A DNA stretch of 64,000 nucleotides. Origin: Sclerotiophoma versabilis (taxonomy: Eukaryota > Ascomycota > Dothideomycetes > Pleosporales > Didymellaceae). The position numbers were made by a program, and so were the translations under genes. This document shows positions 22,815 through 34,345 of the stretch, piece after piece; within the stretch, counting starts at the first letter, position 1, and each line of letters opens with the position of its first letter. Location of the stretch: the NCBI GenBank assembly GCA_012274445.1, contig JAAROD010000049.1, forward strand, positions 1,116,001 through 1,180,000, given 5' to 3'. The notes under the pieces were generated by a model. That model had not been told where the DNA came from. It saw only the letters and a program-made list of their open reading frames with translations, and did not search any database.

Positions 22815-25800
22815 CTAATACCTCCGTTGCTGCTGTTGACTATATGGTCTTGTAGGAGGATAGTTCTGGTTCTGGTTCTGTTGCATGTGCTGCTGTTGCT
22901 GCTGTTGCTGCTGTTGTTGTGGTGGGAAATACTGGCCCTGCATGGATTGTGCAGGTGTCTGAATCCAACCGCCCGGTATCTGCATTTGTGGTGTCATCTG
23001 CTGCTGAGGGAAGTACCCTTGCTGGGAGTACATCTGCGCTTGGCCCGGCGTGGAAAAAGCCATGCCAGGCATCCCGGTAGGTGTACCGAGGCCCTGGGGT
23101 GTGCCCATCATGCTTGGTGCATAGTTGCTCTGCGCATACATGCTTTGGGCCATAGCCATCTGCTGGTTCATGTTCTGCATCTCCATCATTTGACGTTGTC
23201 GAGCTTCCATCTGGCGTTGTTGTTCTTGCATCTGGCGCTGATTCTGTTGCATCATTCGCTTGTCGATCTCAGCTTGCATAGCTGCAGAATGACGATTCTG
23301 CTGTTTTGCTGCTGCCTTCTCCTTTTCGCGGAAATCGATATAACCTGTGAGACCCTGTGAAGGCTGCTGCTGGTGTTTCTTGTTGGAACTGGTTGACATA
23401 TCAAGCAATGGTGTTCCAGTCATACGAGCGACTTGCTCCTGTTCGCGAGCAGACAAGGTAGTAGGCTTCGTGTCGAGCAGAAGCTCTGCACCTCGGGAAG
23501 GTGGCCTGCTAAGCGTAAGTCTACTAGACGGTCGCGCAGCAGGTGAAGGAGGGCCTTCTGGAGTACGCTGTAGATGGGCCCAATCGCCAGATCGTGTACG
23601 ATTCATGGGTGGTGGTGTTTGTCTAGCGTAGTTCATCAAGCCAGGGGACTGTTGGGCAGCGCGATGCAACACCCACTCCTCTGCATCGAGCTTGTGTGCA
23701 CTCGACTTACGAGGAGATGCCATAGCAGGTTGCCATGCAACTTGCCGCGTCTCGAAGTCATTCGGAGATGCTGAAGTGCTGCGCATGTGTAATGCAGTAT
23801 TGGGCGTAGTTCTCCCAGACGAGATATACGAATTGCGGTTGGGGATCTCGTTGGGAGAAGACGCAAGGTTCTCCTTCGAACGTGAGAGCTCGTTGCCCGC
23901 CATAGCGTACCCAGGCGTCATGGTTCCGCTCGTACCTGGCCGCGTGTCGTTGAAGCCAAGGGCATATGTTGGGCCAAAGTCGATCGAGGGCATGCCGGCT
24001 GAGGGTTGGACTTTGGGATCTAGTGTCGGGTGTGACGCTCCAGCAGATGTGTCCGCTGGAGGTAACAGACTTGGATCACCAATTGTCTTCAAGATACCAC
24101 TGCGAGGTCGATCCTCCCTTCTTGCAGGCAGCTTCCGTACCACTATCTCCTCGCTGTGCGTGCTAGCGTAGTCTGGAGTTGACGTTGAAACAGCATCGTC
24201 ATCATAGCGGCTGCTTGATTTGCTCTGTTGCCTGAATAATGAGGTTTCTGTTTGATTCAGGGCATCAAGAGCTTCAGGATCAATTACATCCTGTCGTAAA
24301 CTACCAAGACTTGAGCTAGTGGTCGAGCGCTGCGAAAAGGAGGGAGACCGACCTGGGACTGGTTTACGGGTAACCTGACCGCCGCTGCTACCAGAATGCG
24401 GGCGATGGGGAAGTTCCTGTCTCTGCAATGGCACGCCATGCTCTGGCACAGGAGGTGCTACAGGTTCATATCCTTGCGGTGGCTGTACGAATTCAGCGTG
24501 TTCGACGTACGGTGATGCAGGAATCGTGGGCATCCTGTTCTGCGAGCGATCCTCGCGAAGCGCAGGTCGTTGAGGAGCATTTAGATGCATCTGCTGCCCA
24601 CGGTCCGTACCATACTCTCCACTCCTTCTGCTGTGCAGACTCTCCTGGCTCCTCCAGGCAGCTACAGCGCCAGCTGCCGCAATACCTGCTGGCAAGGACG
24701 TATTCGTCGCATCGGCCATCTGGTTGAGCGTTGCGCTATCAACGTGCGGGTTTGGCTTGATGGCGGATCCAGGCACTGCAGGTCGAATGGGAGGCTTCTG
24801 GTTTGAAGAGTGCGCAAACGAAGGCGGCTGATCTACTGGGCCCACAGGCGGGGCAGAGGCCGCAGTTGGAAGTTCAGGCAGATTCTGGGGTTCGTGACCA
24901 GGGGACTCATCGGTGTCAGAACTCTCGAGATGCTGCGTCGAGCCATTGTGAGGAGTTCCGTTGTATACGACACCATGTTGTGGGGGAGTTGGGGGTCTGT
25001 CGTTGTCATCCATGCTTTGCTGTTGCGCCAGGCGTGAGTTCGTCTTTTGCAGGTTGTGCACATTCTCCGATACCGATCGTTGATGACGAGGAGCAGCGAA
25101 AGGACCTGTAGGTGGGGCAGAATCCACACGACGAGGTCCTTGTGGGTCAAAGCTGACTTCTCTCGTAGGCGAAGGTTGCCGAGTAGAAGGTTGTGAACGG
25201 ACGGAGCCACCATCCTGGAACCTGAGGTTTCGCGTCGAGGGGGTAAAACCTGCTCGGCTAAGAGTATTCCTGCGGCCTCCAAGCCCTGTGCTACGGTCAG
25301 AGTCGGGCAATGCGTTCATACGAGTAGATGTCAGATCCTTCAGCAGCTTCCTCCACTGCCTCTCTGACCAAGCCTGGCTGCCCTCCTTGTTGATCAAGCC
25401 AGTCACATCCCAGAGTTCAAGATAGCCGTATCGTCTGTCATTAGGCATTGCAAACATGAGACCTCGAGTGTCCAAAACATCTGCGATGAGCTTCTTCGGT
25501 CGTCCGTAGAGATTGAAGGTGTCGAATACTGGGAAGAGGAATTGCAGCATGATCTCAAAGCCTGTGATGGCGGGTCGGGATTCTGGCATAACAAACACAA
25601 AACCCTCTGTGGTGGTCTCTGGCTGAGAGTGCACGGTGATCTTTGCCTCGATCTTCACTAATGTCGACGAATCGATGAGCGGTTTCGATTGAGGGTAGAT
25701 GGCGTAACACGCAAATGCCTCCCTGACGGTTGCGATGGGTTTTGTCTTTTTGGTGATCTTTTTCGTCTCGTAAAACTTGATGTCGCCCTTCAGAACGGGT

Positions 25801-26977
25801 TGTTTTTCATAGTAATTCTTTTTGCTCTTCTGGTCCTTCTGCAATTTGGCGTATTCTTTCTGGTCTGGCGGATTGATGACACACCAGCAACGGCGCCATG
25901 GAGTGCCTGCACCGAAGCGCACTCGGACCCAGTCTTCGTACTTGGCGTTCTCTCGGGCCAGAATCATACGAATGTTGTTTAGGGATTTACCCTTTCCAGC
26001 GATCAAAGAGCCCGTGTATGCCTCCTGCAGGGTCGTGTGCTCGTACATGGCGAGTCGAATGGCGGCGGTCCATTGGGTCAGGGCGTGATACGAATCAAAG
26101 TGGAGGAGGTACTTGTTCTTTGCGGCCGTGGATACGCTGAGGATGTGGTCGAGCTTCTTGCCATCCTTCAGAGTCATGGAGGGAATCTGGTGAGGATTAG
26201 TACACGTCGGCTATGTCGTGATAGGGAAACGCACCATGTGGATCGCGGCATCAGTGAGGTTGATGAAGGTAGGGATCACTTCACGGTCGCCGCGCACCTG
26301 ATCCAGCTCGCTCGCATCCCACAGAGACATGATGGTGCCCACGAGCTGGACAAAGTACTCCTGCCATTTCCTGTCTTGGGCGGGACGGCCACCTGCATAT
26401 CCGTCAGTGTCACAGCAGCGGGTATCCTGGCGCTTGGACGTACGGGTGTCTGTGTCGTGGAACTTGAGGAAGTAGCCCTCCTGGTACAGCTTGTTCGAGT
26501 GGCTGTTCAGGAAGGTGAAGATGCGCTGCAGCTCGGGCAGCGTGTCCTGGCCCACCTCCATGACGGGCGGCTGATACGTCTGTATCATGGACATGGGGCG
26601 GGACGAGCGGCCGGTGTCGGAGCGCTGGCGCTGCTGCTGGGCGGGGCTGGGCGAGGCTCGCTCGCTGTTCAGGTCATTCAGCGCGGTGGCCGACTCTGCG
26701 AACGAGTGGGAGGACGGTGGCGGTTTCGAGGGCAAGTGGGCGGTGGTGGGCGACGCTGGGGCGGGCGAGGGCGCGGCGGACGAGGACGTGGTTGTCTTGG
26801 ACGGATGTGTGGAGCCACCCCATTGTGACATGAAAGAGAGAACTGTAAGGGAGCGAACAGAGCGCAGCATTAGCGAGGTGCTCTTCTGTGCAGCGTTAGG
26901 TGGCGCCAGCTGCCTCGCAAAGCAGCACGGCGGAGGGATGCTGGGCGCAGCTGTTTACCTCTCTTAGGCCGAGCCAT
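22815..26977 (-). CDS. CAF120: CCR4-NOT associated PH-domain protein CAF120
   Basis: Four exons, 26977-26959, 26842-26444, 26392-26235 and 26186-22815, give 1315 residues. The first exon is tiny (MARPKR); if that splice is not used, ATG 26870 or 26831 would serve. After a Ser/Pro-rich start come LPELQRIFTFLNSHSNKLYQ, EGYFLKFHDTDTRGRPAQDR, WQEYFVQLVGTIMSLWD and the PH fold through MTLKDGKKLDHILSVST and YLLHFDSYHALTQWTAAIRL. A second conserved part follows (AGTPWRRCWCVINPPDQKEY, LKGDIKFYETKK, LQFLFPVFDTFNLYGRPKKL). From about residue 480 onward it is disordered, ending in a Met/Gln-rich tail with long Gln runs. In yeast Caf120 and its paralogue Skg3 associate with CCR4-NOT. It converges on the ligase gene. 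Confidence 0.9.
22862..23290 (-). repeat. CAG/CAA-type polyglutamine-coding tract
   Basis: On the minus strand this segment encodes the Gln/Met-rich C-terminal tail of CAF120. The densest part (plus strand 22880-22922) is TGCTGTTGC-type trinucleotide repeats coding an interrupted run of about ten Gln; a second Gln/Met-rich helix-like part lies at 23150-23290. Such tracts vary in length between strains in many fungi. Confidence 0.8.
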
Positions 26978-28620
26978 GGTGGATGCGCCTTCCTCAGAAA
27001 GCCCGGGAGCTCCTCCTCGCTACGAGGCACCACAAACACCAGGAAGCGCAGACAATGCTGCTTCGCGTGGTCGCTGCCGCTGGGTCAGCCGCACAAGCCA
27101 CGGATGCACCGGCTCGAGGTAAGGGCAGGCAGAGGGTGGGCGAAAGCTGGCTGCGTGCACGCCGGCTGCGAGTCTATGGAACGAGCGACAGCAGACAAGG
27201 GTCCCGTGGAGCAGGGAGGTTAGGAATTGTCAAAGCCTTAGGCCGGCGGAGGTGCGAGGGCGTGGCAGTAGTCTTGTAGTACCTAGCGCGGGTGCTGTCG
27301 TATGCGGGCCACTGCGGTAGAGTGCTGCAACAATTCTCGGCGCCGCGGCAGGGATGCAGCAGAGATGACGACAAGGGGATCGCCGCAGCCGTGATGTGCT
27401 CTGGTCTCAACGCCAACGTCAATGTCAACGCGGCTTCCACTCAACTCAACGGCGCCCGAGCAGAGAGCCAGGAGAGGGTCGACGACGCGTGCTGTGGCTG
27501 GCAGCGCCTGCGAGCGTCGGAGCGGTAATATTTATGGGGGCTGCCGTCCCCACGCTCGCGCCTCGCACTGGCACCCAGCTTCCGTTTGTAGACCTATTGC
27601 TGTCCGTGTGCCTTCGGCGCGCCATCGCGAGCTTAGGAGGCACTCGCTGGCCTATCGTGTCCGCACTGGTACCTGAGCGCCAAACGAAACCGGATTCGTG
27701 TACATGGTAGGGACTAGCCGAGCGCGCCTGCTGACGGCTTGACGGCACTGTTCTCTCTGCTTTGGGGCGATGATGATGATTTGGTGAAGGTGGTGCCTTG
27801 GCAATCATCTGACCGCGGGTGCAGGCTGGCTGTTGGTAGCGGAAGGCGGGGAAGAAAGCTTGGAATGCTGACTGGGAGCGATCATTGTATACCGCCAGAG
27901 CTAGGGCCGAGATGATGGAAACAGCTGTTGAATTGCACGCTGTTGTCTTGATATTGTCCATCGTGCTCTACCATTGCACCTCGTATCAATACAGGCACTG
28001 CCGCTATGGCGCCGCGCACGTGCGGCCTTCAGTAGCCCACTGCTACCATCACTAAGACTTAGTCATCCATCCAACATCTCTCCGCCCAAGACTCTCCTTG
28101 AGGCTGAGAAGAGCACAAGAAGCGACGTTCACGTACAAAGTCCCGGGATGCCGGAAGCAGAGTAGCAAAAGGCCGCAGAACGACCGACTGGGATTTTTAT
28201 TTTAGAACGCGACTTTTGGCACGTGATACGTCATCACGGAGCCTGGTCCGCACGCTCCAATCTCCGCAAAGCCTTCATCAAATCGAATTTACACGTCACT
28301 TTTAGTTTTTGACAGGACGCCCTCTCCTGACTTGTCAATGGGGCCTGAGCAGGGGAGCCATGTCAAGTATAAACGGATATGCAGCTTCTTTTCGCCGATA
28401 CTCGTCCATTCTCATGTCCATTGCTATCGATATCTCATGTTGAAAGTGATTCATTTTGGGTATATCCTTCCACTCAATCCACCCAAAACGCCGTCGCTGA
28501 ATGCTAATAACCTGACAACTACCCGTTTTGCAGACTCGAAGCTCGAGTCTTATACCATGAACTCCAATCAATGCGCACGTCTTGTACAATCCTCCTCGAA
28601 TAATATCCACAAGATGCGCC
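26978..28620. other. Long intergenic region upstream of CAF120
   Basis: About 1.6 kb between the CAF120 start and the TAF2 stop. Several short open frames occur, but none reads like a conserved protein. Positions 28220-28233 carry CACGTGATACGTCA, an E-box followed by an ATF/CREB-like TACGTCA. No RNA gene or repeat was recognised. Confidence 0.4.
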
Positions 28621-31600
28621 TCATGAACGGGGCAACTTGAACCTATCAACCTTCATCCTGACGATCAGTTTCGGTTTTTCACCACCATACCTCTCGATCT
28701 TCACCAAGCCACTGTTAGCAGCTCCGTTCATAAGTCCATTAGGTTCAACGCTTTGTCTTTTGAACGGCCTGTCCTCGCCACCGCCATGCAACTTCCTCTT
28801 CTTGCTGCTCCCATTCTTAAACTGTGCAAGCACGTCAGAGGGCAGCTTAAGCTTCACAATTTTGCTCCTCTTAGGTTTCGGTTGGCTCTGTTTAGGAGGC
28901 ACAGGTGTCGGCCGTGGCGCAGGGGTAGAAGTTGCGGATTTCGGCGGAGGAGCAGGAACTGCATTGGGTCGTGGTGGCAGGACATTCGGTCGAGATGGCG
29001 CCGGTGTCGAAGGGCGAGAGTTGGGTGCAGAAGATCCCGGAATAGTCTTGGTCTTGATTTTGATCTTGGGCCCTGACGAAGGAATTGGGGAGTGAATGGG
29101 TGATGGCGCTGAGATGACCTTTGGGATGTTGACCGGTGCAGGTCTAGGACGTGGTGGTACGGGCGCTGGCGCTGGCGTAGCCGTTGCTGCAGGCGTCGGA
29201 GCTGGTGCTGGTGAAGCAGTCGGTAGCGGAACAGGCGTCCTCGCAACAGCCGGCGTCGGATCCTTCTTTGGCGGTGCAACAGTAGGCAGGCTCGAAGGTT
29301 TTGGTGGCAATACTGGTGATTGTTGCTTGATGACCGCCGGCTGTGATGCTGGTGATGCTTTCCGCGATGGTGGTGCCGACATTGGGGCAGGCGAAGCGTG
29401 TTTGATAGGCGGAGAGAACATTGGCTGTGCTCTTGACAGAGCTGAAGGTGGAGGAGAAGATGCATTTCCAGACGTGCTTGATTTGCCGAATTTAAGTGAT
29501 AGCTTAGGCTTTGGAGGCGCAACGATACTTGGTGGCGCAGCGTTCAACGGTACGACAGGGGCAGGTGGCGGCTGAACAGGCAATTCTCGTGGCAGCTCCG
29601 CGGGTGCCGGTATTGGTGCCGGCGCTGGCGCTGGCGCTGAAGCAGGAGCAGGAGCTGGTGCTGGTGCAGCTTCCTTGACCAGCGGGTGTAGTGGCTTGGT
29701 ACGATACCTTTCAGTCTGTGTAAACTGCAGCTTAGCTTGACCAAGATGCTTGACTTTCCAGTAGCGTGGGAAGCGGAGCTTTATAGGCAAGGCATTCTTC
29801 CTGCGATCCCGGAAAATCATGTCACAAAAATCGAGGAGGTGCGTCATGTCGCTGAGAGACAAGGTCCTCGAGTTCAATGCTTCCTCGAGCACCAGTCGCA
29901 GCGTCTGGTTATTGACCAGGTCTTGCTTTAACCCGTTGAGTGCTCCTGCCAGCGATTGGCGTGCAAGACTTGAAGCGCGGGCCGAATTATCAGCTTCTTG
30001 ATCGATTACTAGGCCACCTGTAACCTCTTGAGACTTGTTGGGCGTGAAAACCTCTCCGGTCGCAATCTGCCCGACAGCAATGTCAAGGATGAGGAGCAGA
30101 TGCTTTCTGAAGTAAGGCGAAGGATCTGATCGAATTTCATGCATCAAGAACCTTAGCATGCTGTCCTTCCGGATCATACCCAGTCGAATAAGGCACTCCC
30201 AAGCTTTCAATCGTACATTATCCGCGTTGCCAAGCTGAGCGTACTGCGAGAATTCGGAAGGCTTGAAAGGCATGACCCGGTTCATGACTAGCTTCAACGT
30301 GCACTCGAGACCGGTGGTCGTATAGATGTTCTGGAAGGTTGGGATCCATTCATCCAGCCGTTGATGACGGGTGAGCTCTTCGATGGCTTTCTTGGTAAAT
30401 TCGAACTCTTCCGCTTGTGCGCGAAAGTCGAAATCGGTCACGACAACAGATGGAACGCTGATGAGACACTCAGCTAGACACCTCATCAGCGTCGAGATGT
30501 AGTGATCATCGCTGTAATCGTTCCCGCGATTGTCGTTGTATCGCATAAGATCCAACAGAAAACGCTTCGCCTCCATGGGTGCTTTGCCGTTCTCGCCTTT
30601 GATCCTGGCAATCGCCTTGGGAATGGCACATTGTATGAGGTACAGGCTCCGGTCGGAGAAGTCGTTCGACCTTGTCATAGGAGAACCTGGCAAGCAAAAG
30701 AGGTCTTGGAAGGCTTTCTTTAGGTGGAAGAGGCCGATCCAGTCCAAGCTTTGTTTTGCGCTCTGAGCAAGAACATCAGCAGCCATGGTGCGTATGCCGT
30801 GGAAGTATCGACTGTCCATGAGGGTCTTGACGAGGAATGTCGATATAAGCTTGTCTTCCTTTGTAGCCAAAAATTGAATGGACTGAACTGTCAGCAAGAA
30901 ACTTGAAGCAATAGAATTAAGCTTACCTCGGCTTGTGCTACAACGTCTTTATCTTGTTGCAGCTGCGAAATATACATGTAACTCGGCATTACAACCTTGG
31001 CTTTGCAGATCCACTCGAAGTCTGCGTCAATGCGAATCCATTCGTACGCTTCGCCTTCCTGTTGACGCTCGACCTCAGCAGGCCAGTCGCCGAGCTTCCA
31101 CTCTTCCTGCTCTTCAGGCGATGCGAACACGTCACCCAGCATGTAGAATGTGACGTCCTCTTGTGCTTCACCAGACGCATCTAAGCCAGCCGCGGCAGCC
31201 AATCGCTCCTTGTTAAGCCGGTTCCTCTTCAGTCGCTTGTACTTAGTATTGTACGGGATCTCCACTTTGACCTTGGATGCATTAATTTCGACAATATGCT
31301 CGTATGGTGTACCGTCAGCCTCGTGTATACGAATGGTCATAGGCCCAAGAAACACTGGCCAATTCTGTGTTGGCGCCAAGTTGTGCATGCTCTCTTTGGT
31401 CTTCCGCACGAATTCATCGGGGGAGAGAGTGCTACCGACAGCTAGAACGTTCTGTTCTTGTTGGATGGTGAGTACGACAACTTGCTTCTTCTTATTGAAC
31501 TGCTGTTCGCAGGTAAAGGTGGGGAATCCAGAACCCTCGATCCACTGCTTGAAAAATGTCTCAAGCTTCTGATGGCCAACCTTCTCGCAGATGTCAAGGA

Positions 31601-33236
31601 AGTCATCAGTAGCAATTGCGCCGTTGTCGTACTTGCCCTGTCGAGCGTTGAACAACATGCGGTACAGACACCTGTCGACACCGTTCTTGCCGCTTTGCTT
31701 GACCAGCCGGTTGTGGAGGACGGAGAGCACCAGTAGTGCTTTGATTTCCATGAACTCCTGTTCGGCAGGATGCAACTGTAGGAGCGGCCCGAGCTCGATC
31801 AGACTGGGTCGCTCGTGGTCCATTGCAATGATTTTGTCCACCATCTGCTTCTGCCGAAATCGCCAATCGTTTCGACCGAAGAGCTCGCGGAGATACAGCT
31901 CAGCCATGAACCAGGAACCTCCGACAATTATCCAGTAATCGTAGGGACTGTAAGCAACGACGTCAACTCCAATCCACTGACTAGCCACAGCGTGGACAAG
32001 GACCCTCGTCGTGTGCTCCAAAGGCTCCCATACGGTCTCTGGGAAGAGCAAACGGGTGCTGCAGATGGAAAACGAGGCAGTGTGAGCAGTGTCACAGTCG
32101 AGATCGTCGACAAAAGCCAATTTGTAAGCATTGCCAAAGGCATAACTCTGAAAGCCTTCCGTAAAGCTATCGAGAGCGCGCGCAAGCATCATAGCACTAT
32201 TCCGGACCTCGTCCTCCTTCCCTGGCAAGCAGAAAGCATGCACCTTGACAGCGTTCGATCCGAGACGTTCGTCATCGGCGGTATCGCGATATTCGGAAAG
32301 ATCAACGTGCTCGAAGGGGCCGATGACAAAGCCAATATGCTGCGGCAGAACCGGGGTATCGCAGGTAAAGCTTGCTGTTTTGCGAGATGCATCTGCGTGG
32401 TCCGCGATGTCGTCCGTCAGAGCGCCCGAACAGATGACTTGCATTTCCATAGCCCTCTCTTCTGCAGAGAGGTCGCCCAGTTCGTCGTCAATGTCCGTCA
32501 TGACACTATCTGCCTTGTGTGCGCCACTTGCCAGAGCCTGTCCATCTGCGTCCGCCAGCACAGGTGCTGTTGCTTTGCTGAGTGCATCGCCGAGTGTTCG
32601 CGGGTACCGGATGGCGATGTCGAAGAGGCATTTGCGTGTGCCGTCGTCTATGCAAGGGAAAAGGCACGAAGCGGTGCCAGGGAAGGGCGAGTTGCGGGTG
32701 AAGGCGTGGGGGTATCGTCCGTCGCCATCCTCAACACCAACAAAGTGGAGCGCGTCGCGGAAGTCGTCCAGCACATACTCAATCTCAAGCCTCAGCGGCG
32801 CATAGAAGACGCCCTGAGCACTCTCCAGCTCACCCACCTCTTCTGGTCGCACCTCCCGGATCTTGACCCTGTCCGGCACAAAGACAACCAGTTCGTCTGC
32901 TGGAGACTTGGGGTCCAGGTGGCGTGCTATCCGGTCCTTCGCAAAGTGGTACTGCTCGAGGCCGGTGCCCGGGTACAGAGTGAGGCGCTCGTGCAGGTTC
33001 GAGTAGCTGTACCCTGCCGTCTGCTCGTCGATCCGGATGCGCGTCGGTCTGAGTTGCCGGCAGTTGAGGACAATCTCGCGAAACTGCGCTTTCTTGGGCT
33101 GGATATCGAGCACCGTCTTCCCCACGACGCGGCGCGGGCTGAAGCTGATGTCGAGCTCCAGCGACTGCTTCAGCACGGTAAATGTGTCGCCCGTCGAGGC
33201 ATCGTCCGGTATGTCGGGCGTCTCGATGGGCGCCAT
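28621..33236 (-). CDS. TAF2: TFIID subunit TAF2
   Basis: Two exons, 33236-30927 and 30882-28621, joined at AQAESIQFLATKED, give 1523 residues. TAF2 is the large TFIID subunit that contacts the initiator; its N-terminal part is an inactive M1-aminopeptidase fold. Visible here: TVLKQSLELDISFSPRRVVG at the start, FHFVG-type SPFPGTASCLFPCID, HIGFVIGPFEHVDLSEY, and near residue 415 HAVASQWIGVDV in place of the catalytic HExxH..W, confirming loss of peptidase residues. The HEAT-like middle (AFGMLA-type repeats, QFLATKEDKLISTFLVKT) follows in exon 2, then about 400 residues of Pro/Ala/Ser-rich sequence and a basic tail. ATG 33518 is an in-frame alternative start, but the added 94 residues are Pro/Ser-rich and unlike the family. 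Confidence 0.92.
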
Positions 33237-33567
33237 GGTGGGCGACGCAGGCGATCCTGCTCCCGGGGTTGCGCGCTTGGGTGTTTTCGTCCAAGGCGGC
33301 GATGGTCGTTGGGTGGAGCTCGACTGGCAGGCGCGTTGTTCGACCGCGAATAGACGCTTGGGCCTTCCGCGGGAGATTAGCGCAGCCGCCTCTTTCACCT
33401 GCCACGCGACGTCACTCTCACTTGCTTGCACGAGAAGGACGCTCTCTCCATGGCCGAACTTGGACGAGATGCTGGTCAAAAAAACATGCACTGAGAACTT
33501 GTATGCTGTACCCCGCATCGTTCTTGCAAGATGTGCACGATATATCGTACAGTTCAGATTGACTCAG

Positions 33568-33977
33568 GTAGAGAACCTGTTAGTCTCAACTTTTATCAAC
33601 GCTTTGGACCTTCATCACATGGCCCATCTTCCAGGGTCGGACTTGCATGCCATCGAACAACACCAGCAGTAAGCAGTGCTCAAAGGACTGCTATCTCGAG
33701 TATGCAGTCAAGGGGACAAATGTAGCTCAGATACAGCTGGCAGTCTACCAACAAAGCCTTTGACCTAACCGAGAAGCATATCTCCTCCAACAAGTACTTC
33801 CTCGGCTATCACAAAGCCCCTGCAAAATATGGGAATATCGACGACGCTGTGAGTCCGACTCTGCTAGGTCTGATAGGAAGACGTTCAACATGCGCAGCAT
33901 TGATCTCTTTTCACAACTCAGCCGAAGCCAGCCTTGCACCTAGATTTGAGCAGGTGAAACCTACTATAATGCCATAG
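33568..33977 (+). pseudogene. Exon-like coding island of unknown family
   Basis: Two segments, 33568-33668 and 33737-33977, join in frame through a good donor (CA|GTAAGC) and acceptor (ATACAG|C) and read as protein: STFINALDLHHMAHLPGSDL, then HWQSTNKAFDLTEKHISSNK, YFLGYHKAPAKYGNIDDA, FHNSAEASLAPRFEQVKP, ending MP and TAG. No start codon region or upstream exons could be placed, because the sequence before 33568 runs into the TAF2 5' region. The reading looks like the C-terminal 110 residues of a larger protein. It could be the relic of a truncated gene, or a gene whose 5' exons I failed to find. I do not recognise the family. Confidence 0.45.
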
Positions 33978-34345
33978 TGTCCGTGGTCTTACCTCGAAGG
34001 CTGTAGAGGTTTAGGTGTACATCCATCGAGTTATGGCGTGTGTTGTTTACAAGGTAAGACCACCACATCGTACATCACGAAGTATTGTGCATGATACTGT
34101 GCTGGATTTGAGCTCTTCTGCGGACTCTAATTAGTTGATCGCTCACTGTTAATGCGAGTGAAAGAAGTAGAGGGCAAGAAGGACCAGCCTTGTTAAGCCT
34201 TCCCATGAAGCGAGCATCCTAGGCCCAAAATAGCACTAGCGTAAAGGCTCCACGCGATGAAGCTCTGCGACCCATGACGTTACAGGACACAAGATCGCGT
34301 CTGTTCGACTGATGCGAATCTGGCCTTTTCTCCAAACTTCCAGAC
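33978..34345. other. Short intergenic region
   Basis: About 0.37 kb before the SET-MYND gene; no feature was recognised and it presumably holds that promoter. Confidence 0.35.

Noticed and set aside
31815..33353. Plus-strand open frame of about 510 codons antisense to TAF2
   Set aside because: It mirrors the TAF2 coding strand, shows no family pattern and follows from the third-position composition of TAF2; TAF2 motifs are clear on the other strand.
33237..33518. TAF2 start at ATG 33518 adding 94 residues
   Set aside because: The added part is Pro/Ser-rich, lacks resemblance to known TAF2 N-termini, and the family start pattern follows ATG 33236 directly.
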